Part shown: in pieces, positions 39,701-46,342 of the stretch | How the letters are laid out: each line of letters begins with the position of its first letter | Numbering within the stretch: the first letter of the stretch is position 1 | Translations under genes and position numbers: made by a program | Notes under the pieces: generated by a model | What the model was told of the DNA's origin: nothing | The model's database searches: none | What the model saw: the letters and a program-made list of their open reading frames with translations, nothing else | NCBI RefSeq assembly: GCF_000142905.1 | Contig: NW_013657672.1 | Coordinates: forward strand, 45,961 to 92,302 | DNA length: 46,342 nt | Reading direction: 5' to 3' | Source of the DNA: Thecamonas trahens ATCC 50062 | Taxonomy: Eukaryota > Apusozoa > Apusomonadida > Apusomonadidae

Positions 39701-42700
39701 CGATGAAGCGCGAGCTCCAGCGGCACGCCTCGGTTCAGGAAGCGCAGGTTCACAACAAGATTGTGCTCCTCCGCGAGGACTATCGCGCGCGCTGCACCGC
39801 GCTCGGCAACGCCATCAAGGATGCCGACAAGTTCGATCCCAGTCGCGCCGAGGAGCTGCGCCGGCAGATGAAGGCCCTGACCTTGGCCCACAAGCGGAAC
39901 ATCAACATGCTCCGCGCCTCGGTCAACGAGCTCGACGCCATCCACGCAGCCCGACTCGCCGAGTATCACGACTCGCTCATGGCCAAGGAGAAGATCTACC
40001 AGACAAACCTTCGACTGCAGGAGCAGCTGCTCTCGTCGACCATGGAGGAGAAGGAGCACCTGCTCTCGGTCCTCGACGAGTTCCGCAATGCCAACGCGCT
40101 CGAAGTCCACCGAACTGCACTCGGCGCTGCACTCGAGGCGTCGCACGCCGCCGACATGTCGGCGGCCGCGCTCCTCGCCGACGACGGCCTCATGTCGACG
40201 GCCTCGGTTCAGGCTGTGCTCTCCGACCTGGACACCTCGGCCGCGACTTGTCTCGATCTCCGCGGCAAGGCGCTTCCGCTGTGGGCGCGCCTCCGCGCCC
40301 TGGTCGACTCTGTGGTCACCGCGTCGAGCGTCTCGCTCTCGGACACTGCCGCCGAGCTCGAGCGTGCCGAAGACGAGCGATCCGACGCAATGCGCAAGGC
40401 TGTCGAGCTCGACACCGAGTTGGCCACCGTTCGCCGCCGGGTGCACGCCCTCGAGGACGACATGGTCCACCAGCGCCAGCTGTGGAACAAGCAGCTCGAG
40501 TTGTGGCAGGCCTCGGTTCAGGAGAAGCAGAACTCTATGTCGCACACGTACCAGGCTCTAGAGCAGGCCAAGGACCTGGAGATATCGGCGCTCAAGACCG
40601 AGCTTGCCTACTATGTGGCTGAGCGCGCCGAGCTGGAGGCGGTCGCTCTTGAGGCTGGAGTCCGCTCCACCTCGCGCTCTCGCTCGGAGTCGCAGTCCCC
40701 AGCTGCTGCTCTCCCCGACGACCACGCTGTCGCAGACTCGACGACACGCTCGCCGACCGAGACAGGCCCGTCGCAGAGCGAACCCCCCATTGCGTTTTCG
40801 GACACTGCGCCGACGACGTCAGGTGAGAGCAAAGTTTCGCAGCCGCAGAATCTTGCTCCTCCGGCCCACTCGCTCGCCCACCATCGGACGCCCGAAGAGC
40901 GCGAGCGCGACTCACAGGCTCTCGCCGACATTGCGGCCCAAGTCGAAGCCGCCAAGGCGCAAGTCGACGCGGCGTCGTCCGAGCTGGAGGCGGCGACGGC
41001 GCTGCCGTCGTCGTTCACGCCGCAGCCAGTCAATGACGAGAGCAGCGAACCGGAGCCGAGCCGGTCGGTGCTACAAGCGCCCCTCCCGCTCCAGGCGCGT
41101 GTGCCACAAGTCGACGCGGGCGTACAGACCGATCCGATGGATCCGGCGCAGCTGGCGTCGGCCATGTCGCACGAGCTGGCAGCCGAGCTCGCAGAAATCG
41201 ACGACGGGCTGGACGAGGTCAGGTCACAGAGCTCGTCGGCGGCGGGTGCCGCAACCCGCATCGGGCTTCTGGAAGACCAAGTGCGGTCGTTCTCACTGCG
41301 GCTGCGGTCAGTTATCGTGGAGAGCGACAAGGCGCGGAGCGTGCATGCGCGTGAGCTGCGCAATCTTCACAGTGAGCTGGAGAAGGAACGCAGCAAGTAT
41401 CTAGTGCGGCTCCGCGAGGTGGAGGGCAAGCATGGAGACGAAGTGCGGCGGCTACGCAAGCGCGGTGACGAGCTGCGCAAGGCAGCCGACGAGGAGCTGA
41501 ACCTTGTGCGGGTCGAGGCAAGCCACAAGCTCGAGGCCGCGCGCGATGTGTACGAGCGACGCATCAAGCAGCTGCTGGGAGTGATTGCCGCCAAGAGCAA
41601 CGCAAATGAGCACACGCTCGACTCGGTCAAGCAGACGACGGCTACTGAGATCAGCGAGCTCCGGGCCGCGGTTGAGTCTGCACAAATGTCGACGGAGCAG
41701 CGACTGGTGTTTGAGCAGCGGCGGTTTGAGCAAGAGCTCCAGGCCCTGGGCTCGCAGTTCCGCGCCGAAGCGCTCAAGGTGCATGCAGCAGTGTGCCATG
41801 TGGCGTCAGATGTGGCAGACGGCCTGATGCGGATCGACGGTGCGAGCGGCCTCGCGCTGCACGAGACGGTGGCGGCAGCGAACGAGACGGCGCTGGCCAA
41901 GACCGAGGTTGACGACACGCCCGTGCTTCTCAGCGCCGATGTTGCGGTCCTCACGGCGCTCTGCGACGCGGTGCTGCGGGTGGTGTCCGAAAAGGCGCAC
42001 AGCGCGCGAGTCGACATTGCGGCGCACAAGGCCAAGACTCCGTGGCAGAGCCAGCCAGCTCCGAGCGCGGCCGCGAGCTCGACCCACGAGGAAGAGCTCG
42101 AGGCGCGGGTGGCTGAGCTGGAGCTGGCGCTCAAGGCGCAGGCCGTGCAGCTGGCGCGGGCCAAGGCGCGCGCAAATGATGCGTCGGTCGAGGCGTCGGA
42201 CGCCGAGCTGAGCAAGTATGAGGCGTCGACGCCGCGCGAGTCGCCGCACGAGCTTATCGGGCACCTGCGGATGGAAGTGCGGGCGACACGGACGGCGCTG
42301 GCGCGCAAGGCGGTGGCGGTCCGTGAGCGCGAGTCGGTCATTGACATGCAGGCGGACCATATTGACGCGCTGCAGACGACAATTGAGCGGCTGCGGTCGC
42401 GGCTGGCGTTCTTCCAGCGGCACCCAAACGAGTTTCTGCAGATTACGGCTGCGCCTGGTGGCGCGTCGCGCCCAAGCACTTCGGGCTCGGGCGGAAGCTC
42501 GAGAGGCTCCTTCGTCCGCCCACGGCCGCCGGCCTTTCCGCCACCGGGCGGCATCGCACGGCCAAACCCGCTGCGGCGGGTGGCATCGGCCGTCGTGATG
42601 TCGCGGAGGGTGGCGAGCGCAAGTCGCGAGATGGACGCCTCGGAAGCAGAGGCTGCTGGCCCAGTTGCGGTCGCGCTGCAGCTGCAGCGCGGCAGGATAG

Positions 42701-43605
42701 GCAGCGCGGCGCGAGCACCGCTGCCACCGGTGGGACAGACAGACGCAGTGGGGCGGCGGAGACTGTCGTCGCCGTTCCTCGCCGACGAACCAGCGGCGCT
42801 GCGGCGGCTCATGGCCGACGTGTCCAAGTCGAGTCTCGCCGAAGTGCCGTCCCCGGGCGGAGTGCCGGGCGGGTCGGGTGGTCCGGTCTCACCTGGGCGA
42901 CGCGAGCGAGCGCCTGTGGACGTGGACGAGCTCAAGGCGGCGCTGCACTCGACGCAGGAGCAGCTGGCAGATGCGCTGGCAGCGCTTCACAGTCAACCAG
43001 CGCCGGGAGGCGGTATCGGGGGCGATCAGGCCAGTGAAACGGTGGCGTACTCCAAGGCGCTCATCGCAACGTCGAAGCGGCTTCGCGAAGAAAAGATTGC
43101 GGCGTCGCTGGAGGAGATGTCTGCCAAGTCTGCGGCGTCAGTGCTGGAGCAAAAGGTCCGGCAGCGGGCGGCGCAGCTGAGCGAGGCCAAGCTGAGTGCC
43201 GCCAACGACGCGGCGACGCTCGCACTCATCCGGATGCACAAGCGGGCGGTCGAGCAGGCGCGGCAGTTTGAAGTCAAGAAGGCGCAGATTCTCGCTGACC
43301 AACGACGCAATCTGGAAAAGGTGCTGGTAACGTTCGGCGAGTGGATCGCCACGTCGCCGTCTCGAACGGTCCCGGACACCGGGCTCTTCCTCGAGGGCCA
43401 CAGCCTCGAGCCGAGGCGGATGCGGGCCGGAACACTGGCTGCTGCCGCCCCGGCCGCCACCGCCCCGGCCGCCCTTGCCGCAGCCGCAGCCGCAGCCGAC
43501 CAATCTACCCAGCCGCATGCACCTCAAACCTGGCTCCCATGGTTTACCACCGATGCCGATGCTGATGCCGATGCCGACGCCATTGCCGTCGCCGCCATGT
43601 CATGA
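36769..43605 (+). CDS. Giant coiled-coil protein, 2278 residues, unrecognised
   Basis: I do not recognise the family. The protein is almost wholly Ala/Glu/Arg/Lys/Leu-rich heptad sequence. Coiled-coil blocks cover ~30-330, ~410-850 and ~970-1310, then ~1500-1900, separated by disordered Ser/Pro/Ala-rich linkers: ~350-405 with Arg/Ser-rich RSGSRSLRRSPSS, ~860-960, ~1310-1440 and ~1905-2075 (Gly/Ser/Arg/Pro-rich). A last coiled coil (~2080-2210) precedes an Ala-rich tail whose end is encoded by GATGCC hexamers (D-A repeats). No motor, kinase, membrane or zinc motif is visible. Such proteins usually serve as centrosome, basal-body, Golgi or cytoskeletal scaffolds, so this is only a general guess. 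The ATG at 36769 (MELSRLDTLL) is preferred over an upstream in-frame ATG at 36658 whose codons are His/Thr/Asn leader. It is intronless over 6.8 kb. Confidence 0.85.
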   Translation: MELSRLDTLLAERSRKLAEAESELKRKTAPEAAPPLPTLESIQPHSAQSQIERIEARAKEMDSIVNSVTAVVASYEALDRDLLPSTTGDFAQVGEAVAFATPTDLEGLVAHSKARVKSLFMAYHKLSAEQTNTLASLSTWFSIRGKDDVDDLAEAEALVATTGAELDSRPTSGVDVLDESASSLLDARGAKDKLSALHSDILEVCVDILKARQAETADMVPRSALDDTLNALRMATRSANKLKADYESAQAELAAARTDAVVSREAAEAAKASLALMSRDTDVDQLHSRLKAAHRKIESLSAENDRLSSQLEALDVLPQGPGLRRANSSKSSRASLRPGSGRGRRGKTRGLVRSGSRSLRRSPSSDDSADTTAASKDVAAIKQQLNSVARDARHTKLQLEAKVRTLRADLSAKEKMSSRARSQLQTELETMREKMIAKLKSKHDKEVQKLTIDADRKVRAALKESQLALEKQAASLRKAFTTKDNAKLLAALKSDFDTRFNAMRRGLEKQLREERLEHRQIVRTLKFDFRKRLETVEFVHEAQSRALKIDYREEYARRFEALHANMERRIHHETAAALAAMEDQAASHAQELDILRFRLATLAAEKEEKDKAAASSSADLAEAIQVLQRSPSTVDDASFRGIITDLRSQLKAEIDKRTVLTAKHARELRDLRLKYESDVASMSLTRDVERRGIDYGLSSEEAQVYYVDMITARLRELDALGWSLEKEVLTRELERARNRVAAGEIDRDATDLAHHASETKLNELRNAQASELDALTAQLDALTEDDEATQVENKLAIYAELEQVKARHAQEIEALQAQLAANSNAADPSPANSESGDDASAEQSGNAGPGQGQPAVPTILLDDSTVLEPNALASILGPGRELINYDDVRANDADDAGVTSDAPATNRSSEASESHGLRAPSDLDLPLVSPAMTRIVSQSELKPSGAGMESPAATARREAMLKAEAERRATVIKDQVEAMKRELQRHASVQEAQVHNKIVLLREDYRARCTALGNAIKDADKFDPSRAEELRRQMKALTLAHKRNINMLRASVNELDAIHAARLAEYHDSLMAKEKIYQTNLRLQEQLLSSTMEEKEHLLSVLDEFRNANALEVHRTALGAALEASHAADMSAAALLADDGLMSTASVQAVLSDLDTSAATCLDLRGKALPLWARLRALVDSVVTASSVSLSDTAAELERAEDERSDAMRKAVELDTELATVRRRVHALEDDMVHQRQLWNKQLELWQASVQEKQNSMSHTYQALEQAKDLEISALKTELAYYVAERAELEAVALEAGVRSTSRSRSESQSPAAALPDDHAVADSTTRSPTETGPSQSEPPIAFSDTAPTTSGESKVSQPQNLAPPAHSLAHHRTPEERERDSQALADIAAQVEAAKAQVDAASSELEAATALPSSFTPQPVNDESSEPEPSRSVLQAPLPLQARVPQVDAGVQTDPMDPAQLASAMSHELAAELAEIDDGLDEVRSQSSSAAGAATRIGLLEDQVRSFSLRLRSVIVESDKARSVHARELRNLHSELEKERSKYLVRLREVEGKHGDEVRRLRKRGDELRKAADEELNLVRVEASHKLEAARDVYERRIKQLLGVIAAKSNANEHTLDSVKQTTATEISELRAAVESAQMSTEQRLVFEQRRFEQELQALGSQFRAEALKVHAAVCHVASDVADGLMRIDGASGLALHETVAAANETALAKTEVDDTPVLLSADVAVLTALCDAVLRVVSEKAHSARVDIAAHKAKTPWQSQPAPSAAASSTHEEELEARVAELELALKAQAVQLARAKARANDASVEASDAELSKYEASTPRESPHELIGHLRMEVRATRTALARKAVAVRERESVIDMQADHIDALQTTIERLRSRLAFFQRHPNEFLQITAAPGGASRPSTSGSGGSSRGSFVRPRPPAFPPPGGIARPNPLRRVASAVVMSRRVASASREMDASEAEAAGPVAVALQLQRGRIGSAARAPLPPVGQTDAVGRRRLSSPFLADEPAALRRLMADVSKSSLAEVPSPGGVPGGSGGPVSPGRRERAPVDVDELKAALHSTQEQLADALAALHSQPAPGGGIGGDQASETVAYSKALIATSKRLREEKIAASLEEMSAKSAASVLEQKVRQRAAQLSEAKLSAANDAATLALIRMHKRAVEQARQFEVKKAQILADQRRNLEKVLVTFGEWIATSPSRTVPDTGLFLEGHSLEPRRMRAGTLAAAAPAATAPAALAAAAAAADQSTQPHAPQTWLPWFTTDADADADADAIAVAAMS

Positions 43606-43818
43606 CCATCAAGTGCTGAAAGAGTTGCAGATTAAAAGGAAACAGCAGATTGGGGAGAATAAGGTGAGGGGCGGGAGATTGAGTGAGGGGCGGGGAGGGG
43701 GGGGGGGGGTGGAGGGGCGACTCGGCCGGATGGTGGTGAGACGGCCAAGTGACGAGTGACGAGTGGCGAGCCGGGACGACTGGCAGGACGACACCCAACT
43801 TGGCTTGTGGGCAGAGCC
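43606..43818 (+). promoter_or_regulatory. Short intergenic region: coiled-coil 3' flank and Spt5 promoter
   Basis: 213 bp between two plus-strand genes. It contains AAAGGAAAC-type A-rich sequence near the upstream stop and a run of 13 G (43697-43709). A GACGAGT direct repeat lies at ~43750-43763. No canonical promoter box is recognisable. Confidence 0.4.
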
Positions 43819-44147
43819 ATGTCAACGCAAGAGCTGTTCGGGGCCATCTCGTCAGACGACGAAGGTGGAGAGGTTGGAGAGACGACCACGAGTGCCACCA
43901 CTGGTACCAATGCCACTGTCGATGACGATGAAGTCTCTGGTGGTGACAACCACAACGACGACGAGGACGACGACTTGGCCGACCACGACGACGACGACTT
44001 GGCCGACTACGAAGACGACGAAGACGAGGAGGAAGCCAGTCGGGTAAGTTTCCCCCTCCACGAGAAGGTGTAGTGAGAGAGAGTGTGTGTGTGTGTGTGT
44101 GTGCGAGAGAGAGAGAGAGAGAGTAAGGGAGGGTATCCCTTGCCCAT

Positions 44148-44179
<32 letters not shown>

Positions 44180-46342
44180 CCCCCCTTCGTCTCTGGGGTC
44201 ATGGACTCTCCAAAAATTGGATCCTGGTCGGGGTGGGAGGCAGGGTGGGAGTGGGGTGAGGGGTGGGGTTGGGAAGGTGTAGGGGAGAATGAGGGTGGTA
44301 TGGGGGTTGAGGAAGGTATGTGGTGGACTCATGTGGTGCTTGGTATGGATACGGCTACTTGGTCGCCCTGGCGGGGTGCTGGCGGGGTACTGGCGGGTGT
44401 GGCGGCGGTGGGCGGACGGGGCGGGGCGGCTGGACGGGCTGGTGGGTGGCGGTGGGCGAGGATAGAGTCGGAAGCGACGGAAGGGGCCGGGCGGACAGCG
44501 GCGGATGGATGCGATGTCCAACTTTATTGATGACATTGCCGTGGATGACGACGGCGATGACGAGGAGGACGACGAGGAGGACGACGGGTCTGACGCTGGA
44601 GACGTGCTCGACGACGAGACGCTGATTGAGGACGATGGCGCGCAGGCGCGGCGGCTTGATCTGGAGCGCGAGACGGCCGAGGCTGCTGCTATCCGGGAGA
44701 AGACGCAGCGTTTTGAGGAGATGGGCGCCGAGTACGAGAACGCTGGGCGGCCGGGGATTGTGATGGAGGACGTGAGCGAGCTGGACCGGCAGTCGCTGCT
44801 CCCGACGCATGCAGACCCGAAGCTGTGGATGGTCAAGTGCAAGACCGGGATGGAGCGAAAGCTTGTGCTTGCGCTGATGTACAAGTTTGCGGACAAGCAG
44901 AGCCGCGGAAAGCGGATGGGGATCACGTCTGTGATTTGCCGCGACAACCTGCGCGGGTACTTTTTCGTGGAGGCGCGGCGAGAGGACACGGTCAAGGCTG
45001 CGATTTCCGGGCTCCGCGGGGTGCGGCAGTCGTCTGTGACGATTCTTCCGCTGAAGGAGATGGTAGACACGCTCGAGGTGACGGCGCAGGACGTGACGCT
45101 GCGGAAGGATGCATGGGTGCGGATGAAGCGCGGACAGTACCGCGGCGACCTTGCACGCATTGTGCGGCTGGACGACTCGGGCTCGCGGGCGGTGGTCAAG
45201 CTCATTCCGCGGCTGGATCTGGACAAGCACTCGCGGGCGTCGCTGCCGCGGACCGACGACTCGTCGAAGAAGCGCAAGCGGCCGGCGCGGCCAGCGGCCA
45301 AGTTCTTCTCGCCGGAGGAGGTGCAGGACAAGGTCGGCCACTTGGCGATCAAGACGGTGGTGACGGTGAGTGGCGAGAAGGGGTACATGTTTGGCGGCAA
45401 CGAGTTTGTGGACGGGTACCTGGTCAAGTCTGTGCCAATCAACTCGCTCAACTCGACGAACGTGGTGCCGACGCTGGAAGAGTTCCAGAAGTTCCAGAAC
45501 ATGGGGACGGGCAAGTCGACGGACGCGATTGCAGACGCGCTGGCGGCGACGCTTCCGGGCGGCGGGCAGATGATGGGCATGGAGGGCTTTGCCAGTGCGC
45601 AGCGGGTTGACTTTCAAAAGGGCGACATGGTGCAGGTGGTGGCCGGCGAGCTGACGTCGCTCAAGGGCTCTGTGCTTGCGGTGGACGGCGAGTCTGTCAC
45701 CTTTGTGCCGAACCACATCGACTTTTCCGAGCCGCTCACCATCGCGCGGGCCAACTGCGCCAAGTACTTTAATGTGGGCGACCACGTGCGGGTGACGCGC
45801 GGGCTTCGCGAGGGCGAGACGGGCCACATTGTGGCGGTCGACTCGCAATACGCGCATGTGTTTTCTGACCTCAACCACTCGGAGTTCAAGGTCTTTGTCC
45901 GCGACGTGCGGCTGGCATCTGCGATGGTGACCACCATCGATACGCTCGGCGAGTATGAGGTCTACGACCTTGTTGAGCTCGACGCAACCTCTGTGGGCGT
46001 CGTCATCCAAATCGAGGGCTCGAGCCTGCGTGTGCTCAACCAAAACGGAGTGGTCTCGACGGTCCGCCCGACCGAGGTCGGCAAGAAGTGGACGCGGCGG
46101 TCGATCACGCTCGACTCGGCAGGCAACAACGTCGGCGTCCGCGACGTCATTCGGGTTCTCGACGGCCCACACAAGGGCAAGCAGGGGACGGTCAAGCACA
46201 TTTTCCGTGCGCACATCTTTGCGCACTCGGCGTCGGTCATGGAGCACGGCGGAATGTTTGCGGTCCGTGGGCGGAACTGCGTGCTGCTCGGCGGGGCGAT
46301 GGGCGCTGCCGCCGGTGCGGCGCCGCAGGAGACCGGGCGCTC
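43819..46342 (+). CDS. SPT5: Transcription elongation factor Spt5 (DSIF large subunit), two exons, 3' end cut by window
   Basis: Proposed CDS is join(43819..44043, 44499..>46342). Spt5, with Spt4, clamps RNA polymerase II and III during elongation. Exon 1 (75 codons, MSTQELFGAISSDDEGG...) is very acidic, as is the start of exon 2 (NFIDDIAVDDDGDDEEDDEE), typical of the Spt5 N-terminus. An NGN domain that binds Spt4 follows (~LWMVKCKTGMERKLVLALMY to VTILPLKEM). KOW domains come next: VRMKRGQYRGDLARIV, FQKGDMVQVVAGELTSLKG, FNVGDHVRVTRGLREGETG, a more diverged one, and VRDVIRVLDGPHKGKQGTV near the edge. The C-terminal repeat region lies beyond 46342. Exon 1 is supported by a perfect GTAAGT donor and by the phase-0 join R|RR before MDAMSNF. 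If exon 1 is wrong, translation could begin at the ATG at 44505. Confidence 0.88.
44044..44498 (+). other. Proposed first intron of Spt5 (455 bp, phase 0)
   Basis: Donor GTAAGT at 44044 and acceptor GGACAG ending at 44498. It contains TG and GA dinucleotide runs (~44084-44123), an uninterrupted run of 30 C (44149-44178) and then G/T-rich sequence. Acidic coding sequence resumes immediately after the acceptor in the same frame. Confidence 0.75.

Noticed and set aside
39820-39840. tRNA B-box-like GTTCGATCC
   Set aside because: It lies in the coiled-coil CDS with no A box or cloverleaf around it. No tRNA gene was found in the window.
43544-45580. 678-codon minus-strand frame opposite Spt5
   Set aside because: It crosses the Spt5 intron, the poly-C run and both exons in antisense and is Ser/Pro/Arg-rich. 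The plus strand carries NGN and KOW domains.
44355-46247. 630-codon minus-strand frame opposite Spt5
   Set aside because: His/Arg/Leu-rich antisense reading of the NGN-KOW region, a typical GC-rich shadow.

Overview
This window reads as nuclear DNA of a GC-rich, gene-dense unicellular eukaryote. Every gene that can be identified is eukaryotic: rotatin, an SP-RING SUMO ligase, exportin-5, a cullin, ribosomal protein L27a, borealin, a CLASP-type TOG protein, a mitochondrial carrier, HSF and Spt5. Four introns with GT/AG ends can be reconstructed. Rotatin implies centrioles or basal bodies, so a flagellated protist is likely. An apusomonad such as Thecamonas would fit the GC content and gene style, but that is a guess from impression and was not tested.

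Layout. 1-6374: rotatin (+), whose reading frame breaks once. 6424-9642: PINIT/SP-RING E3 SUMO ligase (-), ending 49 bp from rotatin in tail-to-tail orientation. 9990-11507: bZIP factor (-). 12245-15832: exportin-5 (-). 15833-16312: divergent promoter with a seven-copy minisatellite. 16313-17851: secreted endonuclease/exonuclease/phosphatase-fold protein (+). 18020-18290: piggyBac-like transposase remnant. 18318-22346: large adenylation-carrier-reductase enzyme (-) fused to an N-terminal beta-rich domain and a ZZ-like zinc finger. 22704-25009: CUL1-type cullin (-), with one frame break. 25606-26676: FAM98 (-). 26922-27405: RPL27A/uL15 (-). 28138-29835: borealin (-), head-to-head with a CLASP-like gene at 30276-32195 (+). 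32275-33237: mitochondrial carrier (-). 34184-35711: HSF (-). 36204-36433: second piggyBac-like remnant. 36769-43605: 2278-residue coiled-coil protein (+), not recognised. 43819-46342: Spt5 (+), cut by the window end.

Most genes are unrelated housekeeping functions. Two local associations stand out. Borealin and the CLASP-like gene, both mitotic, share a 440 bp promoter that carries an E2F-type site. The SUMO ligase carries its own SUMO-interacting motifs at the C-terminus. The least ordinary protein is the A-T-R reductase, because of its N-terminal fusion. The four introns are all phase 0 and lie within the first 75 codons. The three long ones each contain a C homopolymer of at least 14 nt on the sense strand. 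Rotatin and cullin each need one extra base, in a four-base homopolymer, to restore full length; sequencing error is the simplest cause.
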